Assembly (NCBI GenBank): GCA_015487335.1
Contig: WFPZ01000274.1
Coordinates: 1 to 6,135 of the forward strand
Length of the DNA stretch: 6,135 bases
From: Paracoccaceae bacterium
Lineage (GTDB): Bacteria > Pseudomonadota > Alphaproteobacteria > Rhodobacterales > Rhodobacteraceae
Reading direction: 5' to 3'
In this document: piece by piece, positions 1 to 5,833 of the stretch
Layout of the letters: each line of letters opens with the position of its first letter
Numbering within the stretch: position 1 is the first letter of the stretch
Made by a program: the position numbers and the translations under genes
The notes under the pieces: model-generated
Database searches by the model: none
What the model was told of the DNA's origin: nothing
Seen by the model: only the letters and a program-made list of their open reading frames with translations

Positions 1-1
1 C

Positions 2-298
2 GCGGTGCGCTCGGCCGGGGTGGGCGATGTGCTGGACGAGGTGCTCTCGGTGCAGCAGGTGGGCGTGTTCAAGCCGCACCGTTCGGTCTATGCCATGGTG
101 ACCGAGCGCTTTTCCTGCGCGCCGCAGGAGGTTCTGTTCGTTTCGTCCAACTGCTGGGACGCGATGGCCGGGGCGGGCTTCGGCTTCGTCTCGGTCTGGG
201 TGAACCGGGCCGCAGAGCCGATGGACCGCCTGCCATGGAAGCCGCGCGCGGTGCTTGACGACCTGACCGGGATCCCGGAACTGGCGGTGAAATCCTGA
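2..298 (+). CDS. HAD superfamily haloacid dehalogenase type II-like protein, C-terminal part (cut by window edge)
   Basis: The visible 98 residues are the C-terminal part of a HAD hydrolase, and the reading frame is open to the left edge. Two family signatures are readable: FKPH with the conserved active-site lysine (codon 71-73), and SSNCWDAMAGAGFGF followed by VWVNR (about codons 143-205), matching the SxNxWDxxGA block of L-2-haloacid dehalogenases, where Ser, Asn and Asp line the active site. Known members hydrolyse the carbon-halogen bond of 2-haloalkanoic acids through an aspartyl ester; others act as phosphatases. The N-terminal nucleophilic Asp and the cap domain lie outside the window, so catalytic competence cannot be judged. 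The TGA shares its final A with the ATG of the next gene (TGATG), which indicates translational coupling. It is the first visible member of the six-gene run. The subfamily assignment is good; the substrate is unknown and a physiological dehalogenase role is not established. Confidence 0.88.
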   Translation, partial: AVRSAGVGDVLDEVLSVQQVGVFKPHRSVYAMVTERFSCAPQEVLFVSSNCWDAMAGAGFGFVSVWVNRAAEPMDRLPWKPRAVLDDLTGIPELAVKS

Positions 299-1122
299 TG
301 CGGTTCTTCACCACCTTCGACGGGCTGCGGCTGGCCTTCCGCGACGAGGGCGAGGGGCTGGCGGTGCTCTGCCTGCCGGGGCTGACCCGCGATTCCACCG
401 ATTTCGACTACCTCGCGCCGCATCTGCGCGACGTGCGGCTGATCCGGCCCGATTACCGGGGCCGGGGGGCCTCGCAATGGGCCGAGGATCCGATGAGCTA
501 CACCGTGCCGGTGGAGGCCCGCGACGTGCTGGCGCTGATGGATCACCTGGGGCTGGAGCGCGCCGCCATCATCGGCACCTCGCGCGGCGGGCTGATCGCC
601 ATGACCCTGGCGGCCAGTGCCAGGGAAAGGCTGATCGGGGTGTGCCTCAACGACATCGGCCCCGAGATCGGCCGGCAGGGGCTGGAGGTGATCATGGGCT
701 ACCTGGGGCGCAATCCGCGCTTTCGCACCCGGGCCGAGATGGCCGAGGCCCTGCCGGGGCTGATGGCGGGCTTCAGGAACGTGCCGCATGAGCGCTGGCT
801 GCAGGAGGTGGAACGCCATACCGCCGTGACGCCGCAAGGGCTGCGCATCACCTATGATCCGCGCCTGCGCGAGGCCGTCGAGGCAGCCGGCGCCCAGCCC
901 GCCCCCGACCTGTGGCCGCTGTTCGACGCGCTCGCGGGGCTGCCGCTGGCCCTGATCCGGGGCGAAGGTTCCACCCTTCTGACGCGCGAAACCGCCGAAA
1001 GGATGCGCGCCCGCCGGCCCGACATGATTTTCGCCGAAGTGCCCGACCGCGGCCATGTGCCCTTCCTCGACGAGCCCGAGTCGCTGGCCGCGATCCGGGC
1101 CTGGCTGGAGAAATGTCGATGA
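298..1122 (+). CDS. alpha/beta hydrolase (274 aa) with a non-canonical acid position
   Basis: This is a cytosolic alpha/beta-hydrolase fold enzyme of normal length with no signal peptide. The oxyanion-hole strand is LCLPGLTRDSTDF (about residues 24-36). The nucleophile elbow is GTSRGG with Ser95, followed by the LNDIGPEI block after strand 6 (117-124). The C-terminal catalytic His253 is in DRGHVPFLDEP. The post-strand-7 acid loop reads RGEGSTLL (221-228). Relatives as I recall them carry Asp in this loop (RGExSDLL), whereas here the position is Thr226. Asp119 after strand 6 is an alternative acid. Family members hydrolyse esters, lactones or C-C bonds; the substrate here is unknown. The ATG at 298 overlaps the previous stop by one base, and a weak GGTGA lies 7 bases upstream at 286-290. 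Its 3' end overlaps the dehydratase gene by 4 bases, so it belongs to the same operon. The fold is certain, the specific function is not. Confidence 0.93.
   Translation: MRFFTTFDGLRLAFRDEGEGLAVLCLPGLTRDSTDFDYLAPHLRDVRLIRPDYRGRGASQWAEDPMSYTVPVEARDVLALMDHLGLERAAIIGTSRGGLIAMTLAASARERLIGVCLNDIGPEIGRQGLEVIMGYLGRNPRFRTRAEMAEALPGLMAGFRNVPHERWLQEVERHTAVTPQGLRITYDPRLREAVEAAGAQPAPDLWPLFDALAGLPLALIRGEGSTLLTRETAERMRARRPDMIFAEVPDRGHVPFLDEPESLAAIRAWLEKCR
1107..1110 (+). promoter_or_regulatory. Shine-Dalgarno that decides the dehydratase start
   Basis: GGAG lies 8 bases before the ATG at 1119 and only 2 bases before the in-frame ATG at 1113. The spacing favours 1119, which also gives the common ATGA stop/start overlap with the upstream hydrolase gene. 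Confidence 0.6.
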
Positions 1123-2099
1123 ACCTCGAAATGATCGAATCGGCGGCGGCGCGCCTTGCGGGCCGTGCCCGGCGCACGCCGCTTCTGTCTTCGCCCTTTC
1201 TCGACGCGCTGGCCGGGCGGCGGGTGCTGATCAAGCCCGAGTGCCTGCAGCACACCGGCTCTTTCAAGTTTCGCGGCGGCTGGGCGGCGGTTTCCGCCCT
1301 CTCCGAAAGCCAGCGCGCCCGCGGGGTGATCACCTGCTCCAGCGGCAACCATGCCCAGGGCGTGGCCAGTGCCGCGCGCGCCCACGGGGTGCCGGCGGTG
1401 ATTCTCATGCCCTCGGACGCCCCGGCGCTGAAAATCGCCAACACCCGCGCCCTGGGGGCCGAGGTGGTGCTCTACGACCGCGCCCGTGACGACCGCGAGG
1501 CCATCTGCGCACGGCTGAAGGAAGAGCGCGGGCTGCACTTCATCAGCGCCTACGACAACGCCGAGGTGGTGGCGGGCCAGGGCTCGGTCGGACTGGAGAT
1601 CGCCGAGCAGGCGGCCGAGGCCGGAGTGCGGCGGGCCGAGGTGCTGGTGCCCTGCGGCGGCGGCGGGCTGGGCGCCGGCGTCGCACTGGCGCTGGAGGCC
1701 CGCGCCCCGCAGATGCGGGTGCGCACCGTCGAGCCCGAGGGCTTCGACGATACCGCCCGCTCGCTGGCCTCGGGGCAGATCGAGGCCAACCCGCGCGCCA
1801 CGGGCTCCATCTGCGACGCCATCCTCACCCCCGCGCCCGGCGCGCTGACCTTTCCGGTGCTGCGGCGGCTGGCCGGCCCCGGCCTCGCGGTGAGCGACGA
1901 CGAGGCCCTGCGCGCCATGGCCGCCGCCTTCGCCCGGCTGAAGATCGTGGCCGAGCCGGGCGGCGCGGTGGCGCTTGCGGCGGCGCTGTTTCGGAGGCAA
2001 GACTTGGACGGTGAGGCCTTGATCGTGGTGATCACGGGCGGCAACGTGGACGGGGCGGTCTTTGCCCGGGCGCTGGAGAGGTTCGGGACGGGAGAGTGA
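1119..2099 (+). CDS. PLP-dependent serine/threonine dehydratase-like protein (fold type II)
   Basis: This 326-residue protein is a fold-type II PLP enzyme. In order it shows HTGSFKFRGG with the Schiff-base Lys50, the substrate-carboxylate loop SSGNHAQG (74-81), the phosphate-binding glycine loop CGGGGLG (179-185), EPGGA (279-283) and ITGGNVDG (306-312) near the PLP pyridine nitrogen. There is no C-terminal ACT regulatory domain, so it resembles catabolic threonine dehydratase, serine racemase or hydroxyamino acid dehydratases rather than allosteric IlvA. Such enzymes eliminate water from a beta-hydroxy amino acid and release ammonia to give a 2-keto acid; which amino acid is used cannot be read. 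The last motif is TGGN where most relatives have SGGN, a conservative change at the residue that contacts the PLP nitrogen. The chosen start overlaps the previous stop by 4 bases (ATGA). The frame stays open upstream to 912, but that stretch overlaps the hydrolase gene and carries no domain. Hydroxyectoine or hydroxyaspartate dehydratases are alternatives, but their usual partner genes are not visible. Confidence 0.93.
   Translation: MNLEMIESAAARLAGRARRTPLLSSPFLDALAGRRVLIKPECLQHTGSFKFRGGWAAVSALSESQRARGVITCSSGNHAQGVASAARAHGVPAVILMPSDAPALKIANTRALGAEVVLYDRARDDREAICARLKEERGLHFISAYDNAEVVAGQGSVGLEIAEQAAEAGVRRAEVLVPCGGGGLGAGVALALEARAPQMRVRTVEPEGFDDTARSLASGQIEANPRATGSICDAILTPAPGALTFPVLRRLAGPGLAVSDDEALRAMAAAFARLKIVAEPGGAVALAAALFRRQDLDGEALIVVITGGNVDGAVFARALERFGTGE
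2091..2096 (+). promoter_or_regulatory. Shine-Dalgarno of the PcaD-like gene
   Basis: GGAGAG sits just before the dehydratase stop codon and 5 bases before the ATG at 2102. This favours 2102 over the in-frame GTG at 2096, which lies inside the motif, and over ATG 2108, which is spaced too far away. Confidence 0.6.
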
Positions 2100-2101
2100 C
2101 G

Positions 2102-2890
2102 ATGCAGATGGCCGATCTGGGCGATGTCAGGATCCACTACCGCGACGAGGGCAACCCCGCCGGCGCGCCGGTGGTCTTCGCCAATTCCCTGGGCACCGAC
2201 CTGCGGCTGTGGGACAAGATCGTGCCGCTTCTGCCCGAGGGCCTGCGGATCATCCGTTATGACAAGCGCGGGCACGGGCTGTCTTCCTGCCCGCCGGGGC
2301 CTTACTCCATGGGCGCGCTGGTGCGCGACGCCGAGCGCCTGCTCGACCGGCTCGATGTGCGCGACGCGGTCTTCGTGGGGCTTTCCATCGGCGGCATGAT
2401 CGCCCAGGGGCTGGCGGTGAAGCGCTTTGACCAGGTGCGCGCCATGGTGCTGTCCAACACCGCCGCCAAGATCGGCACCCCGCAGATGTGGCAAGAGCGC
2501 ATCGAGGCGGTGAAGGCGGGCGGCATCGAGGCGCTGGCCGAGGCCACCATGGAGCGCTGGTTCTCGCGCCATTTCCGCGAAACGGATGAACTGGAAGCCT
2601 GGCGCAACATGCTGGTGCGCCAGCCGGCAGAGGGCTACCTGGGCTGCATGGCGGCGATCTCGGGCACCGATTTCTACACCACCACCGCCTCGCTGAGCCT
2701 GCCCACCCTGGGCATCGCCGGCAGCGAGGACGGCTCCACCCCGCCCGATCTGGTGCGCGAGACGGTGGCGCTGGTGAAGGGCTCGCGGCTGCATCTGGTG
2801 CGCGGGGCCGGGCATCTGCCCTGCGTCGAGAAGCCCGGCGAATATGCCGAGGTGCTCACCGAATTCCTGCGCGAGACCGGCCATGTCTGA
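2102..2890 (+). CDS. pcaD: 3-oxoadipate enol-lactonase-like alpha/beta hydrolase (PcaD family)
   Basis: The 262-residue product matches PcaD in length and in the order of its motifs. The N-terminus reads ADLGDVRIHYRDEG, the oxyanion segment is NSLGTDLRLWD (28-38), and YDKRGHGLS (53-61) follows. The nucleophile elbow GLSIGG carries Ser95, the acid loop EDGSTPPDLV carries Asp210 (DxxTPP pattern), and GAGHLPCVE carries His238, so the catalytic triad is complete. PcaD hydrolyses 3-oxoadipate enol-lactone to 3-oxoadipate in the protocatechuate/catechol branches of the beta-ketoadipate pathway, in the cytosol. None of the usual pca partners (pcaB, pcaC, pcaG, pcaH, pcaI, pcaJ) is adjacent here, so the enzyme could act on a different enol-lactone or ester. 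The gene starts 2 bases after the dehydratase stop and its end overlaps the next hydrolase by 8 bases. Family assignment is strong, the exact substrate is moderately supported, and the symbol is given on similarity only. Confidence 0.85.
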   Translation: MQMADLGDVRIHYRDEGNPAGAPVVFANSLGTDLRLWDKIVPLLPEGLRIIRYDKRGHGLSSCPPGPYSMGALVRDAERLLDRLDVRDAVFVGLSIGGMIAQGLAVKRFDQVRAMVLSNTAAKIGTPQMWQERIEAVKAGGIEALAEATMERWFSRHFRETDELEAWRNMLVRQPAEGYLGCMAAISGTDFYTTTASLSLPTLGIAGSEDGSTPPDLVRETVALVKGSRLHLVRGAGHLPCVEKPGEYAEVLTEFLRETGHV

Positions 2891-3605
2891 ACCGCCCGCG
2901 CCGGTGGTGCTGGTGCATGGCGCCTGGAGCAGCGCACGCGCCTGGGATGCGCTGGTGCCGCTGCTGGCGGCGCAGGGGCGCGTGGTGCGCGCCGTCGATC
3001 TGCCCGGCCACGGGGCCGATCCCACCCCGCCGGGCGAGGTGGGGCTGGCCGATTACGCCGCGCGCCTGGCCGAGGCGCTGCGCGACGGCCCCCCTGCCCT
3101 GCTGGTGGGCCATTCCATGGGCGGGATGGCGATCTCGGCGGCAGCCGAGCTGGTGCCCGAGAAGGTGCGCAAGCTGGTCTACGTTGCCGCCTTCCTGCCG
3201 CGCGACGGCGAATCGCTGCTCGATCTGATCCGCCGGCAGGACAGCCCCGGCATCCGCGACGCGGTGCGCCCCGGCCCCCAGCCCGGCACCACCGTGCTGA
3301 GGCCGGACGCCGCCCTTGAGGTGCTGTGCCAGGATGCCACCCCCGCCCAGCGCAAAGGCGTGGCCGCGGGGCTGGGGCCGCAGCCCAACCGCGCCCAGAC
3401 CGACAAGGTGCGCCTCACACCCGGGCGTTTCGGCCGCATTCCGCGGGCCTATGTCTTCTGCACCCGCGATCTCGTCGTCACCCCCGAACTGCAGCAGGAA
3501 ATGGTGGCCGCAAGCCCCTGCGCCGAGACCTTCCGGATCGACAGCGGCCATCTGCCCCAGATCACCCGGCCGCGCGAGCTGGCCGGCATCCTGAACCGGC
3601 TTTGA
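2883..3605 (+). CDS. alpha/beta hydrolase of the hydroxynitrile lyase/methylesterase-like type
   Basis: The 240-residue protein begins PVVLVHGAWSSARAW (about 7-21), the HGAW oxyanion motif typical of the plant methylesterase/hydroxynitrile lyase group and its bacterial EstC-like relatives. It continues with DLPGHGADPTPP (39-50), the nucleophile elbow GHSMGG with Ser78, VYVAAFLPRDGESL (99-112), the acid loop CTRDLVVTPELQ with Asp196, and SGHLPQ with His223. The triad is complete. Family members are esterases or C-C/C-CN lyases acting on small ester or cyanohydrin substrates; nothing visible selects among these. ATG 2883 lies inside the end of the PcaD-like gene (8-base overlap) with only a weak GAG 7 bases upstream, so translation is probably coupled. 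The frame continues upstream to 2844 but without family sequence. It is followed 20 bases later by the BKACE gene. It is clearly divergent from the two other hydrolases of the run, so it is not a recent duplicate. Confidence 0.92.
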   Translation: MSEPPAPVVLVHGAWSSARAWDALVPLLAAQGRVVRAVDLPGHGADPTPPGEVGLADYAARLAEALRDGPPALLVGHSMGGMAISAAAELVPEKVRKLVYVAAFLPRDGESLLDLIRRQDSPGIRDAVRPGPQPGTTVLRPDAALEVLCQDATPAQRKGVAAGLGPQPNRAQTDKVRLTPGRFGRIPRAYVFCTRDLVVTPELQQEMVAASPCAETFRIDSGHLPQITRPRELAGILNRL

Positions 3606-3617
3606 GCAACGAAAACG

Positions 3618-3622
3618 AGGAG
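3618..3622 (+). promoter_or_regulatory. Shine-Dalgarno of the BKACE gene
   Basis: AGGAG lies in the 20-base gap after the hydrolase stop and 3 bases before ATG 3626. The spacing is a little short, but this is the best motif near any candidate start, and the protein aligns with its family from this ATG. Confidence 0.55.
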
Positions 3623-3625
3623 AAC

Positions 3626-4459
3626 ATGAGCAAGCCCTGCATCATCTGCGTGGCGATCACCGGCTCGGTGGCGCAGAAGGCGCACAACCCGGCGGTGCCG
3701 ATCACCGTGGCCGAACAGGTGGAATCGGTGCACGAAAGTTTCGAGGCCGGCGCGACGATCGCCCACTGTCACGTGCGCGAAGATGACGGCACGCCCTGCT
3801 CGGACCCGGAAAAGTTCGCCCGCCTCAAGGAGGGGATCGAAAAGCACTGCCCCGGGATGATCATCCAGTTCTCCACCGGCGGGCGCTCGGGCGCGGGGCG
3901 GGCGCGCGGCGGCATGCTGCCGCTGGCCCCCGACATGGCCTCGCTCAGCGTGGGCTCCAACAACTTTCCCACCCGGGTCTACGAGAACCCGCCCGATCTG
4001 GTGGACTGGCTGGCCGAAGAGATGCTGAAATACGACATCAAGCCCGAGATCGAGGCCTTCGACCTGTCGCACATCTTCCAGGCGGCGCGGATGGCCGCCG
4101 ACGGGCGGCTGAAATCGCCGCTTTACGTGCAGTTCGTGATGGGGGTGAAGAACGCCATGCCGGTGGACCGGGCGGTGTTCGACTTCTACGTCGAAACCCT
4201 GCACCGGCTGGCCCCCGATGCCCAGTGGTGCGGCGCCGGGGTGGGGGCGGGGCAGATCCTGCTCAACGAGTGGTCGATCGCGGCGGGCGGACACACCCGC
4301 ACCGGGCTGGAGGACAACCTGCGGCTGGACCGCGAAACCATGGCGCCCTCCAACGCCGCGCTGGTGCGCCGGGCCGCAGAGCTGTGCGCCAAATACGACC
4401 GCCCCGTCGCCACCTGGCGGCAGGCGCGCGAGATTCTCGGGCTGCGCATGCCGGGCTGA
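3626..4459 (+). CDS. BKACE family beta-keto acid cleavage enzyme (DUF849, 3-keto-5-aminohexanoate cleavage-like)
   Basis: This 277-residue, full-length member of the BKACE (DUF849) family is a zinc-dependent TIM-barrel enzyme. It converts a beta-keto acid plus acetyl-CoA into a new acyl-CoA plus acetoacetate. Visible signatures are the metal motif AHCHVRE (His47, His49), QFSTGGRSG (Ser83), PEIEAFD (Glu141/Glu143), YVQFVMGVKNAMP (167-179), CGAGVGAGQ (202-210) and GGHTRTGLEDN. The last block carries Arg225, Glu229 (third metal ligand) and Asp230. These correspond, within about one residue, to the His46/His48/Glu230 metal site and the Ser82, Arg226 and Asp231 catalytic residues described for Kce of lysine fermentation. 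Members differ in substrate (aminated, carnitine-derived, dicarboxylic or plain beta-keto acids), and the specificity here is not readable. No lysine-fermentation or carnitine dehydrogenase gene is in view. It is the last gene of the run; the next start is 85 bases away behind its own promoter-like signals. Confidence 0.93.
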   Translation: MSKPCIICVAITGSVAQKAHNPAVPITVAEQVESVHESFEAGATIAHCHVREDDGTPCSDPEKFARLKEGIEKHCPGMIIQFSTGGRSGAGRARGGMLPLAPDMASLSVGSNNFPTRVYENPPDLVDWLAEEMLKYDIKPEIEAFDLSHIFQAARMAADGRLKSPLYVQFVMGVKNAMPVDRAVFDFYVETLHRLAPDAQWCGAGVGAGQILLNEWSIAAGGHTRTGLEDNLRLDRETMAPSNAALVRRAAELCAKYDRPVATWRQAREILGLRMPG

Positions 4460-4486
4460 ATGCCGCGACGTCAGGGCAGGCCGCAC

Positions 4487-4515
4487 TTGGAGAAGTGAAC
4501 CGATCGGTCCATATT
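4487..4515 (+). promoter_or_regulatory. candidate sigma70-type promoter of the MFS transporter gene
   Basis: TTGGAG (4487-4492) and CATATT (4510-4515) are separated by exactly 17 bases and lie 30 bases before ATG 4545. The -35 matches 3 of 6 consensus positions (including TTG) and the -10 matches 4 of 6. It falls in the first sizeable gap after the six-gene run, where a new transcription unit is expected, and predicts a start near 4522. The match is modest, so this is an inference from position and spacing. Confidence 0.45.
4496..4511. promoter_or_regulatory. palindromic candidate operator within the promoter spacer
   Basis: ACCGATCGGT (4499-4508) is a perfect 10-bp palindrome. Extended to TGAACCGATCGGTCCA (4496-4511) it has one mismatched pair out of eight. 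It lies entirely between the candidate -35 and -10 boxes, the position used by repressors that block RNA polymerase. ACCG...CGGT half-sites of this size are of the kind bound by TetR-family dimers, which commonly control Tet-like efflux genes. The regulator itself is not in the window, so the identity of the binding protein is inference. Confidence 0.5.
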
Positions 4516-4544
4516 CGGCCGACGTCCACAGCCCCGGAACCCGG

Positions 4545-5756
4545 ATGCGACACCGCCTGCCCATCACCTTCATCCTGGTCACCGTGACGATCGACGCCAT
4601 GGGGATCGGGCTGATCATGCCGGTGATGCCGGAGCTGATCCTCGAGGTGGAGGGCGGCTCTCTGGGGCAGGCGGCGGTGTGGGGCGGGGTGCTGGCCACC
4701 TCCTTCGCGGTGATGCAGTTCCTGTTCGGGCCGATGGTCGGCAACCTCTCGGACAGGTTCGGCCGCCGTCCGGTGCTGCTGGTGGCGCTGTTCGCCATGA
4801 CGTTGGACTACCTGGCGATGGCGCTGGCCGCCAGCATCTGGCTGCTCCTGGCGGCCCGCATCATTGGCGGCATCACCGCGGCCACCCAGTCCACCGCCTC
4901 GGCCTACATGGCCGACATCTCGCCCCCCGAGAAGAAGGCCGCCAATTTCGGGCTGATCGGCGCCGCCTTCGGCGTGGGCTTCGTGCTGGGGCCGCTGATC
5001 GGCGGAGTTCTGGCCGAATACGGCACCCGCGCACCCTTCTACGCCGCGGCGGCCCTGGCGTTTGCCAACATGGCCTTCGGCTGGTTCGCCCTGCCCGAGA
5101 CGGTGACCGACCGGATCCGCCGCCCCTTCGAGTGGCGCCGGGCCAACCCGCTGGGCGCGTTGCGCCACATCGGCACCCTGCCGGGCCTGGGCCCGATGCT
5201 GGCGATCGTCTTCATCTATTCCATCGCCTTCTTCGTCTACCCGGCGATCTGGGCCTATTTCGGCCAGTTGCGCTTTGGCTGGGGGCCGGGGATGGTGGGG
5301 CTGTCGCTGGCGGTTTTCGGCATCTCCATGGCGATTTTCCAGGGCTGGCTGATCCGCCCCATCCTGCGCACCATCGGCGAGCGCAACGCGGTGCTTCTGG
5401 GGCTGGCGGTGGACGTGGGCGCCTTCGTCTTCCTCGCCTTCGTCACCGACGGATGGCTGGCGCTGGTGGCCACCCCCGTCACGGCGCTGGGTTCGATCGC
5501 GGGGCCGGCGATGCAGGGGATCATGTCGCGCGCGGTCTCCGACAGCCAGCAGGGAGAGCTGCAGGGCACGCTGACCTCGATCAACGCGGTGGCGATGATC
5601 ATCGCCCCGCTGCTGATGACCCAGACCTTCTGGTTCTTCACCTCCGGCAGCGCGCCGCTGTTCCTGCCCGGCGCGCCGTTCCTGCTGTCGGCGGCACTGA
5701 CCATCGTCTGCATCCTCATCTTCGCCACCGCCCGCCCGGCCCGCGCCCGGGCCTGA
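4545..5756 (+). CDS. MFS transporter, TCR/Tet (DHA1) efflux type, 12 TM
   Basis: The 403-residue protein has TetA length and order throughout. TM1 contains TIDAMGIGLIMPVMP with Asp17. The TM2-3 loop carries motif A, GNLSDRFGRRPV (66-77, Asp70 and Arg74/75). TLDYLAMAL in TM3 has Asp88, and RIIGGITAATQSTASAYMAD (105-124) follows in TM4. GAAFGVGFVLGPLIGG (139-154) is the TM5 motif C of antiporters. LLGLAVDVGAFVFLAF in TM9 carries Asp290, equivalent to TetA(B) Asp285. These point to a proton-coupled drug or metabolite exporter in the inner membrane. By motif alignment, the TM8 His257 of TetA(B) corresponds to Met262 here, so tetracycline export is doubtful. The start at 4545 is the only reasonable in-frame start after the BKACE stop; the ribosome binding site is weak (GGAA at 4536). 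It has its own promoter-like region and a terminator hairpin, suggesting a single-gene unit that may export a substrate or intermediate of the neighbouring pathway (inference). Confidence 0.92.
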   Translation: MRHRLPITFILVTVTIDAMGIGLIMPVMPELILEVEGGSLGQAAVWGGVLATSFAVMQFLFGPMVGNLSDRFGRRPVLLVALFAMTLDYLAMALAASIWLLLAARIIGGITAATQSTASAYMADISPPEKKAANFGLIGAAFGVGFVLGPLIGGVLAEYGTRAPFYAAAALAFANMAFGWFALPETVTDRIRRPFEWRRANPLGALRHIGTLPGLGPMLAIVFIYSIAFFVYPAIWAYFGQLRFGWGPGMVGLSLAVFGISMAIFQGWLIRPILRTIGERNAVLLGLAVDVGAFVFLAFVTDGWLALVATPVTALGSIAGPAMQGIMSRAVSDSQQGELQGTLTSINAVAMIIAPLLMTQTFWFFTSGSAPLFLPGAPFLLSAALTIVCILIFATARPARARA

Positions 5757-5773
5757 GCCGGGCGCGCTTTCCT
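5742..5773 (+). terminator. GC hairpin terminator overlapping the MFS stop codon
   Basis: CGCGCCCGG (5742-5750) and CCGGGCGCG (5758-5766) form a perfect 9-bp stem with a 7-base loop that contains the TGA stop codon (5754-5756). It is followed by CTTTCCT, a short and imperfect T tract. The stem is strong but the tail is weak, so termination may be partial. Confidence 0.55.
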
Positions 5774-5783
5774 GCTTTCCCGC

Positions 5784-5812
5784 TTGCCATCGGTGGCGCG
5801 GCTGGCCACTCT
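5784..5812 (+). promoter_or_regulatory. weak candidate promoter of the alcohol dehydrogenase gene
   Basis: TTGCCA (5784-5789) matches the -35 consensus at 5 of 6 positions. With a 17-base spacer the -10 would be CACTCT (5807-5812), which keeps only the important A2 and T6. The intervening bases hold short inverted repeats (GCCA-TCGG-TGGC at 5786-5797; TGGC...GCCA at 5794-5808). The gap 5757-5838 after a terminator needs a promoter for the next gene, but the -10 is poor. Confidence 0.25.
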
Positions 5813-5828
5813 CGGAAGGCAGGGAACG

Positions 5829-5833
5829 GGAGG
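5829..5833 (+). promoter_or_regulatory. strong Shine-Dalgarno of the alcohol dehydrogenase gene
   Basis: GGAGG lies 5 bases before ATG 5839, the best ribosome binding site in the window, and fixes the start of this partial gene. Confidence 0.75.

Noticed and set aside
88..1056. Minus-strand open frame (322 codons), with similar ones at 852-2000 and 3449-4798
   Set aside because: Each mirrors a well-supported + strand enzyme gene and has no recognisable motif.
912..1118. Upstream extension of the dehydratase frame (and likewise 2844-2882 and 3326-3625 for later genes)
   Set aside because: These extensions overlap the preceding genes, lack family sequence, and are worse placed relative to Shine-Dalgarno motifs than the chosen starts.
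1550..3025. Long minus-strand open frame (491 codons)
   Set aside because: It lies antisense to the dehydratase and PcaD-like genes, has Arg/Ala/His/Gln-rich composition without any domain, and is a by-product of high GC third positions.
298..3605. Tandem duplication of alpha/beta hydrolase genes
   Set aside because: The three hydrolases have different oxyanion motifs (LPGLTR, NSLGTD, VHGAW), nucleophile elbows (GTSRGG, GLSIGG, GHSMGG) and lengths, so they belong to separate subfamilies and not to recent copies.
3626..4459. Carnitine degradation or lysine fermentation locus
   Set aside because: BKACE enzymes occur in both, but no carnitine dehydrogenase, thioesterase, or lysine aminomutase/kdd gene is visible. 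The neighbours instead are hydrolases and a PLP dehydratase.
4460..4498. 12-codon ORF right after the BKACE stop
   Set aside because: It has no ribosome binding site and no attenuator-like codon pattern, and it overlaps the candidate promoter. It is too short to support.
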